A stretch of DNA of 45,165 nt, taken from assembly GCA_002049455.2 (NCBI GenBank), contig KV919226.1, positions 1 to 45,165 of the forward strand. The letters run 5' to 3'. The DNA is from Porphyra umbilicalis (taxonomy: Eukaryota > Rhodophyta > Bangiophyceae > Bangiales > Bangiaceae). Both the position numbers and the translations under genes were made by a program. This document shows positions 1 to 11,000 of this stretch, one piece after another (the first letter of the stretch is position 1; each line of letters opens with the position of its first letter). The notes beneath the pieces are model-generated. The model did no database searches, was not told the DNA's origin, and saw nothing but the letters and a program-made list of their open reading frames with translations.

Positions 1-315
1 CCATGCGTTTTCTGCTGGCGGAGCGCTCGCTGCGGCTGTGGAAAATTATTTACTCCGTCCCCTCTCTATTCGCATATCGTCCCCCCGCCCTGCCCCCCCC
101 CCACAGGGGCTGAAGAGCGTTTTCCGGGGGCCTTGGCCATCACGCTCTCCAGGAAGAAGGAATGGGTTCAGCGCCATCGACCCCCCGACCCTCGGCCAGC
201 TGAAACAAGCTGAAGATGTCGACGGAGAAACCGACGTATTAGATCGCTTCTCTGTTTATGTAGAGCCTAGTGGCGGTGACTGGCGAAAAAAACGACAGCA
301 TTTGAATCCTCCCTG
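1..315. other. No gene seen
   Basis: Left edge of the window before the decayed hAT reading frame. It may hold the degraded 5' end of that element, but I see no BED zinc finger, terminal repeat or other recognisable signal. Confidence 0.4.
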
Positions 316-1722
316 TTGCACAGTGCTTCCGGGAGGCGGGAATTTATGGTCGCTGGCTTCGAAAGCGACGTTGCAGCTGGACGTGTCTTGTGGTCATTTG
401 TCAGGCGATTGAAAGAAACCACAGGGCCACTTCAAAGTGCCACCTGTCCTCACATTCGAGATAACCTTTCGATTCGCAGCGGCATGTTTCCGCCATATGT
501 CACCGCCAAACATTGGAATGGCGTAGATCTCACGCCATACCACTGGATTATAGCGTCGGATCTCCGCCATCCCAACATCATGCGTGGAATCCGCGTCATG
601 AATCTGACCGCTGAGCACTCTCTTCGCTATGAATTGGCGTTAGCAGAGATTTTCCGCCATAATTCGAACCGCTGGGCTTGCTCTGAGGAGATTGGCGGGG
701 CAATGATGTTCATGTCCAAGAACGTCTCGGAGGGCAATCGTCTCAACCGGGGCACATCCACTTCGTGGTGCCCAAGGCCGACAAACGGTTGCTACATAGG
801 TCGGCTGCTCTTCTTAGGCCTTGACTGAGCTGACATTGCGTCGACAACTACAAACTGGGATTCCCACATTCGGAAGGCCTTACGCCGTCTGCCTTACCGG
901 TGGAACCCCTGCGTCGCCAACTCCCTGCACAACGCGGTTATCTACGCTGTCGGAGCCGCATCTGAACGCCCGCAGCGGACAGACGCCGGGAACGATAAGG
1001 AGGAGCATCAACCGGAGCGGAACAAGAACCCATCGGCCCGAGCGTTCGTAACGAAAGGGCGAAAGCTTATGGACCACTTCAACCACTCGGAGCAAGGTGT
1101 GTCAATTTGAAAGTTTGCCAACGTGCCGCACGACGGGCCGTGCCGCCTGCTCATGACGGACGTTCCCACGCGGTGGAGCTCAACGTACATAACCATGGCT
1201 CGGATGTACACGTGCTACTCGAGGCTCGTCGTCTTTTTTTCCTCAAGTGAAGTCGGGGCAGAGGCACGGAGGCGGCAGCTGACGTCCTCGGAATGGGACC
1301 GCCTCCGCCAAGTAATGGGCGTGCTGAAGGGTATTTTCAAGGTCTCGACGAGGTCCCAGAGCGCCACACAACCTGATTCGCACTTGCTCTCGCTGCGCGT
1401 GTCGCTGTGGCGTGTTTTCCACGACGAACGCTTCTTTGTGCCCGCTCGCGAAGGTCTGCCGCTCGCTGCCGGCAACGAGGCGATTGAAACGTACAATGAC
1501 GAGCACAGCACGGCGCCGGTGACCGTCGTGGACAACTACCTCTACCCAGCCGAGTATTTGTACGTGGATCCAGCGCCCGGCAATGAGCAGCTCTGCGACG
1601 ATGCGGCGACAGCTTTGCGCGTTTTGCGGAAGCAGCTGGATGATCAACTCTTCAACAAAGAAGACAACTCCCGGCAAGGGCGATCACAGCAATTCTATAT
1701 TCTGTGCTGTGAGCTGCTGTGA
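316..1722 (+). pseudogene. hAT-superfamily transposase, decayed
   Basis: One frame runs through this stretch, interrupted by TGA at 826-828 and TGA at 1108-1110. Three hAT landmarks appear in that same frame in family order. The first is the RNase-H-like stretch around nt 500-690 (AKHWNGVDLTPYHW). Next is TNWDSHIRKALRRL followed by a Cys/His motif CVANSLHNAV (about nt 853-945), matching the usual D-x-G-S-N and C-A-x-H-x-L-x-L-x-V block. The third is DVPTRWSSTYITMARM (about nt 1150-1200), matching the D-x-x-T-R-W-x-S-T-Y block. Downstream, helical sequence continues to about 1720, but the C-terminal dimerisation block is not recognisable. I infer an old cut-and-paste DNA transposon copy that no longer makes a full transposase. 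Terminal inverted repeats and the 8-bp target duplication were not found by eye. Confidence 0.72.
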
Positions 1723-1745
1723 ACTGCTGTGACTGCTGCGTGAAA
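1684..1745 (+). repeat. Short CTGCTGTGA tandem repeat
   Basis: The bases after the hAT frame contain several imperfect copies of a CTGCTGTGA-like unit (about nt 1700-1740). This simple repeat overlaps the end of the transposase pseudogene and could mark its degraded 3' end. Confidence 0.5.
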
Positions 1746-3022
1746 GAATGGTCGGATCCGAGAAACGCTCACCGAAGCATTCTTTGGCGACGCACCATAA
1801 TGAGGACTCTGTTGTTAGGCGCCACAGTTGCAGTTCTCCCATGTTTTCCTGTCCACAGTTTCTCTTAAATCTTGAGCGATCGGTTATACGGGGTGCCACT
1901 CTGACCCTCCAGTCAAGCCATCCCCCACTCTGAGGTGGGTTCCCGCCAAAGCTCTCAACTCAGGGTTACCCCCTCCCCCACAGCCCTTGGACGGCCCTTT
2001 ACTCTTCCGCCCCACTCCGTAAAGCCGATTAGGGGCCTTTGTGGGAATCTTGTGCAAAGATTCCCTCCCCTGCCACGTGAGCGGCGCGCCACCCGCGCCG
2101 CGTGGGGAGTTCGGAGACCCCGCCAGGATCATCCTGGCCCATGATGGTCCCCCGCGCCAGCCTCCGCCGCCCGCGGTCGCCTGTGGCGACGGGCGGCACG
2201 ACGGATCTCTCGGGGGTGGCCCGCCGGTCAACTCCACCCCCCTTGGGGAGGAGGAGGGGGCGGGGCGGAGGTGGCGGCGGCGTGCGCGGGCGCGCGCCCG
2301 CCCCATCGCTGTGGCACGGCGGCGGTCGCTAGTGGCTAGTGACGTGCTGGCGGCGGCGGCCCCCACCGGCGGCGGCCCCTTGACGTATCTGTGGGCGCTG
2401 CCGCTGCCGCCGCGGCCGCCGCGCCGCGCCGCGCCGCGCGCGGTCGACACCGGCGGCCGCCGCGGGCCGTGGCGCCGTTGGCCTCCCGCCGCAGCGCCGG
2501 GCGACCACGCGGGGCGGCGGGGCCCCCCCTAGGGCGCCACCATTGGCGGCACCGCGCTGCGCGGCGGCCCCCGTGTGCGGCAGCGGCGGCGGCAGCGGCG
2601 GCAGGCAGCAGCCTCTGCGCCGGCAGCAGACGCGGCGGCGGCAGCAGCAGCGGCAGCGGCAACGAGCGCGGCGGCGTGACGCGGCGCGTGACCGCGCCGG
2701 TCGGCGCCCGGCGCGCACGCCGGCCGCCCCCGCGTCTGCGGCGGCTGCGTGTCGGAACCACCCGGCGGCGGCGCCGCCCGCTGCGCGTGTGCGCGCGTGT
2801 GGGCGGGCGGGCGGGCGGGCGGGCGGGCGGCGCGCGCGGGCGGTCGTGCGCGCCCGCGTGCCGTCGGCGGCGGTGGGCATGCGGCGGGCGCCGCGTCGCG
2901 TCGCGCGCGCATCGGCGGGGGCGGGGGGATCGGGGCGGGCGCCGCCGCGGGCGGGGTGCGTCGGGCGCCGGGCGGGGGTCCGCCGACCGCCTGCGCCGCG
3001 CCGCGTCGTGCGGGCGCCGCGG

Positions 3023-3053
<31 letters not shown>

Positions 3054-3248
3054 GGCGGCGCTACGGACCGCTCCCCCCCCCCACCCCCCCTATCCCCCTC
3101 ACGCGTGCGCCGTCGTCCCCCTGTGGCGGGGGCGGGCGGCCGCCGCGGCGCGACGCGGATTGCGGCGGCGGCCGCCGCCGCGGCGGCGGCCACGGCTCCC
3201 CGCCGCCCGCGGCGGGGAGGGGTGTGCGCCGCCCGCGGGCGGCGCGGC
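1746..3248. other. GC-rich 5' flank of the GARP gene
   Basis: No gene recognised. From about 2230 the DNA becomes almost purely G+C with dense CpG and CGG/CCG runs, so all frames are open and the resulting ORFs are artefacts. It contains seven GGGC units at 2801-2830, which can form G-quadruplexes, and an A-free CGG tract at 3019-3060. It probably includes the promoter and 5' UTR of the downstream gene. No TATA box is visible. Confidence 0.5.
2801..2830 (+). repeat. (GGGC)7 G-quadruplex-capable tract
   Basis: Seven and a half perfect GGGC units, about 420 bases upstream of the GARP start codon. Such G-tract runs can fold into quadruplexes; any promoter role is inference. Confidence 0.8.
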
Positions 3249-4361
3249 ATGGACGACGTCAAGCTGTCGGCGCTCTACCCCAACGTGCCCCGCACGACGC
3301 CGCCCCCGTCGCCGCGGCAGCGACAGGGGGTGCTCCCCGCATCGGCCGCACTGGCAGGCCGTGCAGATGGAGGGGGGGGGGGGGGGCGGCGGCGGGGGCG
3401 GGGGCGGGGGCGGTGCGGGGGGGGGGGGGGCGGCACCACCGCAGCGACGGCCGAAGCGGTGGCAGCGGCGGCAGCGGCGGCAGCGGCGGCGGCCGTCGAC
3501 GGCGCCTATGGCGCCGACATGGGCGACGGTGGCGGCGCGGGGGCGGGCGCGCACGGGGGCGGCGGCTGTAGGGGCGGGGAGGTGACCCCCCCCCGCCCCC
3601 CCCGTGTGCGCCGTCGGCGAGTGGGACGCGGACGCAACGACCAACGCCATGTGGAATGAGATGCTGTTTGAGCCGCCAGACACGCAGTACCTGCAGCTCA
3701 TGCCGGGCCAATCGCCGTCCATGTCGGGCCGCACGACGCCGCCGCCGGCAATGGGCACGCCGCCGGGGGGGGGCGGACGCCCTCGTCGACGGGGGTGGAG
3801 GTGGGGCGCCACCGGGTGTCGCCGGGGGGGGGGGGGTGGTCGCCTCGCCGGGCCAGCGGGGTCACCCGCTGCTGCCGCCGCCACCGCCGCCGCCGCCACG
3901 ACGGCTGTCGCCGCCGCCGCCGCCGCCGCCACCGTCGCGGGGGGGAGCGGCCGCCGACGGCAGACGCGGTGGCGGCCACCTGGGCGGCGGCCGTCTGTCA
4001 GACGGCGGAGTGGACCCGACCGACGCTGCCGCCGCGGCGGCGGCGGCCGCCGCCGCTGCGGCAGCTGGGCCGGGCGGCATCCCCGGCTTCCCGGCGGGGC
4101 TGCCGCTCCTCGACGCGGCGACCATGGGCGCCCTCGCGGCTGCCGTGGAGCCCTTCCCAACGCTGTCGCCCGATTTTTTTCCGCCGGGGCCGCTGCGGTC
4201 GGGGCCCCTGGTCGGCTGGCTGGCCGCCCCGCCGGGGGGCTCGCCCGCCGCCGCCAGTGGGCCGCCGGCCGCCGCGGGCGCGTCGCCGGGCGCCGTCGGC
4301 CACGGTGGCTTTGCTGCAAGCCCGTCCCCGGCCGCCGCCGGCGCCAGTGTCCCCGCGAGCA

Positions 4362-4395
<34 letters not shown>

Positions 4396-6541
4396 GCGCT
4401 GGGCGGCGCCGCCGCCCGCCAAGCGTCCGCGGCTCCCGGCGGATCCCGCGTTGGGGTTGGGCGGCCCCGGTGGGGTCTACGCCATGTATGGCCCGCCGCC
4501 CGCCGGCACCGTTGGCGGACCGACCGACGGCGTCTACCCGACGCCCATGGCGACCTTGTCGCCCCAGCTGCTGGCTCAGTTGCAGCAGAGTTTGGTCTAC
4601 CCGCCGCACCACCCGCCGCCGCAGCTGTTCCGCCATGGGGTGGTTCCACCCGGGGGGGCACCCGACGCTGCTGCGGCGTCGCGGGGGGGGGGGGCAGCCA
4701 CGGGGGGTCCCCCGGGGGGGGATGGTCGCGGGGGGGTGGCTGGCCGTGCCGCCGGCGCCACTAGTGCCAGTGTCGGCGGCGGCAGCGCGGGGGGCGGCAA
4801 CGGTGGCACCGCCATGACGGGCATGACGGGCCACATGCCGTCCATCCTGGACGAGTCGGTCGACGCCATCCGCGCGGGGGTCACCCCCAACGCGCTCGTC
4901 GATTACGGCAAGGCGCCCGAGGGGTGGGTGCTCCCATCCGTGTCCAAAGCCGAGGGCGCCGGGCCGGGCGACGGTGGGGCGGGCGTCGGCGCGTATGGGG
5001 CGTCGGGGGCGCTCTACCACCCGGGCACGAGCGGGGGTGGCGGCGTTGCGCCCTATGACGCCGGCCGGTCGGTAGCGTCGGCTGCGGGTGACGCGGGCGG
5101 GCGCGGCGGCAGTCGCCGCGCAGGCTGTGGTGGCGCCGCCGCCGCCGTTGGCGGTGGCACCAAATCGGACAGCAGCGGCGCCCATGACGGGTCCCCGGCG
5201 GGGGTGTCCCCGTCGGCGCCCCCTACCGTCGGCGGCGTCAAGGCGGTGACGGTGATGAAGGGCGGGGAGGCGGTGCTCGTGCCTGTGCAAGCGCCGGCCA
5301 AACTCCGCCAACACCCGGTGCTCGGCCGCCTGCAGTTGCCCCCTTCAGAGCGGCCGTTTGTGACGGGCGGCGCCGCGGGGGGCGGCGGTGGCGGGGGTGC
5401 GACCGCTGCCGCGGCCGCTTCCCCACCGGGCGGTGCGGCGGCGGCGGCGGCGGCGACGCCGCGGGCTGGCGCCAGTGGCACGCCCGCGCCGTCGCCGCCA
5501 CCGCCGCCGACGGCCCAGTCGCCCGCTGACGCTTCCCGGGGTGCGGGCGGCCCCGTGTTTGCCGCGCGCCCGCCGCGGCCGCCGTCGGGGGCGAGCGGCG
5601 GGCACCTGCCCGCGGCCGCGGGCGGCGGTGGCAGTGCCAGCCGGGCCGCCGCCGGTGGCGCCTCGGGGCCGGGTGGCGGCGGCGGCGGCGGCGGCGGTGG
5701 CGGCCGCCGCCGTCGCGGCGCCTCTGCCGGCGGCGACGTCAAAAAGCGCCTCGTGTGGACGCCCGAGCTGCACGAGCGCTTCATCAGCGCCATCAATGCC
5801 GTTGGCGTGCCGTCGGCGGTGCCCAAGACGGTCCTCCAAATCATGAATGTGGACGGGCTGACGACCGAGCACGTCAAGTCCCACCTCCAAAAGTACCGCA
5901 ACTCGCTCAAGCGGGAGCGCGCCGCCGCAGAGGAGAAGAAGGGGGGGAGGGGGGGGGGGGCGCCGGGGCGGCGGGCGACCGCAGCACGTCGGGCGACACG
6001 GACGGGGGGGACGAGTCCGAGTCGGGGGGGGGGGGGGGGGGGGGGGCGCCGGCTCGACGGGCAAGCCGGGCGGCGGCGACGCGGCCGACGTGGCGTCGGT
6101 GGCGGCGACCGCGGCTGCTGCTGCTGCTGCTGCCGCTGCCGCTGCCGCTGCGGCGGCCGCCCGTCGGCGCGGCGGCAGCCCGGCGCCGGAAGCAGCCGCC
6201 GCCGCCGCCGCCGCCGCGGCTCCGCCCGCCGACGGCGCGGGTGCGGCAGCGTCGCCGAGCCCGCGCGCCTCGTCGAGCGCCCTCGGCGGCCGCGCGCGGC
6301 CGTCGTCGGCCGAGCCCCCCGACGGGCCCGCCCGCGTCGCCGGCGTTGGCGTGTCGGCCGCCCTCCCCGCGCCGGGGCGGCCGCCGGGGGTGGCTGCCGC
6401 CGCCGCCGCCGCCGCCGCACCGCGGCCGCGCGGCCGCGTCGGCGCGCCCGTCGGCCACGTGGCCAATGGGGTGACCGCGGCGGCGGGGGGCACCGCCGCC
6501 GCCGCCGCCGCCGTTGCGGCGGTGGCAGCGTCGCCCGTGGC

Positions 6542-6584
<43 letters not shown>

Positions 6585-7268
6585 AGCGGCCCGTCGGCGG
6601 CGGTGGCCGCGGCGGCCGCCGCCGATGCGGCGGCGCTCGTTGCCGCCCGGTCCGCCGCCGCAGCGTCCCAGGCGGAGCTCCACGAGCGTGGCCTCCTCCT
6701 CCAGTACCAGCTGCAAACGGTCGTGCAGCGCATGCTCATTGCGCAAAAGCGGTTGGCCAAGGCGGCGGAAGCGCAGGTGGCGAGTGCGGCCGCGCTGCTG
6801 CGCAAGTGGGGGGAGGTGCTAGACGCTGGCGTCGGTGGCGGCGGCGGTGGCGGCGGCGGCGGCGGTGGTGGTGGTGGCGGTGGTGGCAAGGACGGCAGCG
6901 GTGGGGACGTGCCGCCCGCCGGCACTGACGGCGCCGCCGCTGACGGCGGCACGCCGTCGTCGCCCGCCACTGGCGCCGCCGCAGCGTCGGCCACCCCCCC
7001 CGGTGGCCCCGGCGCCGCGGCGGCGGTCGCGTCCCTCCACGCCTCCCTCGTCGCGTCGGCCGCCGAGCACCCGCGCCTCCGCTCCGAGTTGTACGCGCTG
7101 CAGGCGGACCTGCGGCGGGATTTGCAGGAGCAGGAGCGCCTGCGGCAGCACCTGCACGAGCTGTCGGCGCCGCCGCCGCCGCCACCGGACGGGGGGGAAG
7201 GGGCGGGGGGGGGGACGGGCGGCACATCCCCGCTGCTGGGTCCCTATGGTGGGGGTGGCCGCGGCTGA
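3249..7268 (+). CDS. GARP (G2-like) Myb transcription factor
   Basis: A nuclear DNA-binding protein of about 1,340 residues, very long for the family because of Ala/Gly/Pro low-complexity sequence. The diagnostic GARP Myb domain lies at nt 5735-5930 (about residues 829-894). It contains RLVWTPELHERF, AVPKTVLQIMNVDGLT and ends in VKSHLQKYR, the family signature. The AVPKT/MNV half resembles LUX/PCL1 or type-B ARR domains, while TTEHVKSHLQKYR resembles PHR/MYB-CC. No receiver domain is seen. A basic AKRPRLP stretch near nt 4420 is a likely NLS. Charged Leu/Gln-rich helices at nt 6670-6830 and 7040-7180 look like coiled coils. I chose the start at 3249 because MDDVKLSALYPNVPRT is the first non-repetitive sequence in frame. 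The frame changes at poly-C 3586-3603, poly-G 3765-3773, poly-G 5941-5960 and poly-G 6024-6046, and resumes coherently each time, so tract-length errors or polymorphism are likely. Phosphate, clock or cytokinin roles cannot be told apart. Confidence 0.9.
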
Positions 7269-8224
7269 CGCGGGGCGTCCCGTCGACGGCGAGTGTCTCA
7301 TGCGCGCGTGTTTGGTGCCGTACGCAATGGTGCTTTCTTTTGTTTTGGTTGTTTGTCTCTTGTTGGCGGCCGCGCCGTGTGCGTTTGTGACGGCAGCAGA
7401 GGCGTCGCGGCGCGTGCGGTGCCACTCCGAGGTGCCGCCCCGCGGCTGGCGACGGCGCGCCGCGCGCGAGCCCGAGTGCCTTTGAAAGCCCCACGCGTGA
7501 TCGTGCGCGTGCCCCCGCAGGGTTTTTCGTTACTCCTCGTTTCTTTCTTTTCTCTGTTTGTATTTAAAGCGTCGACCGACCGCGACGGCGCCACCGCGCC
7601 GCCGCGCCCGCCCCGTCCCCCCCCGCCGCCGCCGTCGTTGGACGGCGACGGCGGGTGCGCGCCGCCACACCAGCCGTGGCGGCGGCTGATGCGACCCAGC
7701 CAGCAGGCCGCAGGAGGGGTCGGCCGTCGTTGACGACTCCTCCGCCCTCTCCGTTTTCGTTTTTTTTCTTTTTTGCTCCTTCCCACCCCCTGCCCGTCGC
7801 CGGCCGCGCCCGCAACAGGCGTGTGCCACTCCCGCCCGCCCGCGCCGACGACCGTGGAGACACGCGCGTGCCCCGCGGGGTGGACGCGGCCGGCGTGCGG
7901 CGTCGAGGCGCGGCGCCGAGCGGCGCCACCCGGCGGGTCTGCCAGACGGACACCGTCCGCGCGGGCGTGGCGCCGGGCACACGCCCGACCAGAGCCGCGC
8001 CGCGCCGCGCGGCGGCAAGCCCCCGCCCGAAACGCCACACGCGCGGGGGATGCCAGCCGCGGCTGTGGCCGCTGGGGCGCCCGCACGCCCCCCCCCTACC
8101 CGCGTGCGCACGCCCCACCACGCGCGCCACCGACGTGGCCGTTGCCCGACCCGCGGCGCCGTCAGGCGGCCGCCGCCGACAGCACGGCCGCCCCACCCCC
8201 CCCCCCCCCCCCCGCGCAACGCCC
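7269..8224. other. Intergenic spacer between convergent genes
   Basis: Holds the 3' ends of the GARP gene and the SKI8-like gene. T-rich stretches at about 7325-7350, 7525-7565 and 7750-7775 break the GC-rich sequence and may belong to 3' UTRs. A 61-codon ORF (7300-7485) beginning MRACLVPYAMVLSF has a signal-peptide-like hydrophobic start, but there is no other support for it being a gene. A run of 18 C lies at 8196-8213. Confidence 0.45.
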
Positions 8225-9456
8225 CTACTTGATCCCCCACGACGACCGGCCGCCGCCGACCAAATCCGCCCGCGACGCGTCGACGAGCGCCACCCCCCCA
8301 TCGTCGGAGGCGGCGGCGAGGCACCCCCCCCCCCCCCCCCATACGCCACCCCCCACACGGCCGCCCCAAACCCCCCATCCACGTGCACAACCTCCTTGCC
8401 GAGGCGCCCCTCCCACACGCGCAGCACCCGATCCGCCCCCCCCGTCGCCACGTAGCCGCCGCCCGGCGCCGCCGCCACCGCAAGCACCGAGCCGCGGTGC
8501 CCGCGGCGGGCGCCCGCCACCACCCCCGCGGCCGTGTCGTAGAGGTAGAGGAGCCCATCGTCAGAGGCGGCCCACAGCCCCGCGTCGCCCCCCGCCCCGC
8601 CCGCCGTGGCGGTCGCGTCGAGCGACCGCACCGCAGCCGCCGCCGACGGGAGCGTCGCCGACAGGCGGCCGCCCGCCACGTCAACGACCGCCACGGAGCC
8701 GTCCGAGTAGGCGGCGGCGATCGACGCGCCGCCGTCGACGGGGGTGAGCGCCAAACACATGGCGCCGTCGGCGGCGGTTGGGGGGGGGGGACGCTCGTCG
8801 GCGCGCCCGCCACCGACGCCTCGTCGCCGCCCCCGTCGCCGAGGGCGTAGAGGTCAATGGTGCCGCCCTGCCCGGCCACGGCCCCGACCGACCCGTCGGG
8901 CGTGACGGCGACCGCCCACGAGGTGAGGGCGTCGCGGCTGATCGGCGGCAGCGCCGTCAGGGGGGGGGGGTGGCGGGGGGGGGGGGGGGGGGTCCCCGAC
9001 GTCACCCCCATTGGCGGCGGGGGCGGCGGTGGGCGTGGCGACGGGCGCAGCGGCGCCCGCATCGGCGGCCAGCCGCCACCGACACACCGTCCCGTCGAGC
9101 GAGGCGGAGAGCGCCACGGGCGCGCCCGCCGCGACGGCGAGCGACAAGACGCCGGCGGGGTGCGCGGCGCCGTCGCCGGCGGTGGTCGGCACGTACAGCG
9201 GGGGCGCCGACGGCGCCGTCCCGTCCTCGTCCTTGTCCGCGGCGGCGGCGGCGGCGGGCTCGCCCGCGTCCATCGCGTCGGCGGCGGGCGGCGGCGGTGG
9301 CCGCCACAACCGCACGCACCCGTCCATGCCGCCGGTGAGGAAGGCGCCGGCGGCCGTGTCGGCTCCGACGCCCGCCGTGGGCGGGAGGGCGGCGACGGAC
9401 CAGGCGCCGCCGGGGTGCGCGTCGGCCAGGCAGCCGAGGCGTGTAAAGCGCTCCAT
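8225..9456 (-). CDS. SKI8: WD40-repeat protein, SKI8/WDR61-like
   Basis: WD40 propeller protein. In other eukaryotes SKI8/WDR61 scaffolds both the cytoplasmic SKI exosome cofactor and the nuclear PAF1 complex. The first blade has HPGGAWSVAALP then GGMDGCVRLWR. Later blades include HPAGVLSLAVAAG with ASLDGTVCRWRL, SRDALTSWAVAVTPDGS, MCLALTPVDGG with SDGSVAVVDV, ASDDGLLYLYD, and HRGSVLAVAAAPGGG with GGADRVLRVWEG. The segment GAAVWGVAYGG and a final ASDDGGVALVDA follow WDR61 order, where human blades carry DAWTLAFSPD, ASDDGYIKIYD and DQVWGVKYNG. Pro/Ala/Gly loops enlarge the protein to about 410 residues against about 305. The frame changes three times, at G-tracts 8960-8992, 8780-8790 and C-tract 8324-8340 (plus-strand bases), and coherent blades continue after each. 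I chose the start at 9456 because the first blade follows immediately. EED/ESC is less likely from blade order, but a general WD40 protein cannot be excluded. Confidence 0.72.
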
Positions 9457-10818
9457 GGGTGGGGGGGAGAGCGCGCCCCGCCGGTCTGAGGGAGTGGGGT
9501 CAAAGGTGAGGGAGAGGAAAGATGGACGAAAAGGGCGTTTACCAGGCAGGTGAATGGACGACGGACGGGGGGGCGAGGCGGTCGGGGCACGGGAAGGGCG
9601 GCCGCGGCCGCGGCGGTGCGGAGGCCGCCGTGGCGATGGCGCGGCGCCAAAGCCGTGGTGTGGGGCAAAGCGACCGGCAGACGGCGATCCAGACAGCCTT
9701 CAAACGGCGGCACTATGGATGATGGGTCGGTGAGGCCACTTGCTCTTGGCACGTGCTTTCGACATGTGGCCTCCCTGATTCATGCATTGCTGTCTTCCCA
9801 ATTTTGGCCGATGCCGTCGACGTCAAGAGGGGTGATCAACTGTGCGAAACAGTTTCTCAGCCATCCATTCAGCCGGATAAAGTCATTCGACCAATGGGCA
9901 GTTGACCGAGAGCCTGCCTTGACTTGGACCACATCGGCCAAAACACAGAAGCACGATCAACGGGGAAAGTCGTGGATTTGCGCAACACAGGCGCTTCCTG
10001 TCTGTCCAGTATTTACTGTAGTAAGAACTGGTGCGAGTCTCGTCCCTCGTGCACCATCGAGCCAAACAGCACGTGCGCGCCCGCGCGTCCGACTCCCCAC
10101 AATAGCGCACCCAGTCACGCACCGCTGGTGCGTGGGAGCTGCCCGTACCACGCTGTGGACCCCATCCACCCAATCATGAGTGTATGGGGGCAGCCGGTGT
10201 GGCCGTCATCGAAATGCGTGTGCTCGATGCGGTGCCCATGGTTCGTCTGGAGCGGCAGCAGTCCCACTGCCGCGGCCACCCCCAACCCCCAACGGCGCCA
10301 TCATGGCGCCGTTGGGCCACGCATGATGCGTGGCACAGGACATCCCCCCCGGCGCATGCATGTGGGCGCCCGCAGCGGCGCGCGGGGGCGGCCGAGCCCC
10401 CCCCCCCGCCCGCCCGCCGCCCGTGGTCCCCCCCGCCGCTGCCCATGGTAGACACACGGTGGGTGGGGGGCGGCGCCCGCCGCCCACCCCGACCCGGCCC
10501 CGCCCCGACCGACGCGGCCGCCCCCCCCCCCGGCGCGACCGCGGGGGGTGCTTGGCCCCCGGCCGCGCCGGACGCCAGCCGCGCGGGACGCCAGGCGCCA
10601 CTGTCAAGCCCCCGCCCGCGCGCCGGCGGCGGGCCCAGTGCCGCCGCCGCCCCAATGGCGGCGCGGCGACCCCGCCCCCGCGCGCGTCCCGCCGCGGCCA
10701 CGCGCGGCGGGGCGGCCGCGCGACCCCGTTGCCGCCGCCGGCCCCTGTCACGCGGGCGGGGGTCGTTGCGCGGCGCCCGCCGCGCGGGCGGTCGACCGCG
10801 GTGCCCGCACCCCACGGG

Positions 10819-10854
<36 letters not shown>

Positions 10855-10964
10855 CGCCGCCCTCGGCGGCCCGCCGACTAAATTGGGACGGCCCGCCGCG
10901 CGCGTCGCGCACCGCCGCGCGGCCGTTGGGCGGCGCCGCCGGCGCGGCGGGGGCCGACCCGTGG

Positions 10965-11000
<36 letters not shown>

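Noticed and set aside
8225..9456. WD40 gene as the ESC/EED subunit of PRC2
   Set aside because: Tempting beside SU(Z)12 and E(z), but the blade sequences and order match WDR61/SKI8 better than EED.
7530..9752. 740-codon minus-strand ORF over the SKI8-like gene
   Set aside because: Only a short middle part (about 8790-8990) carries WD40 sequence; the rest is an off-frame shadow of the same gene.
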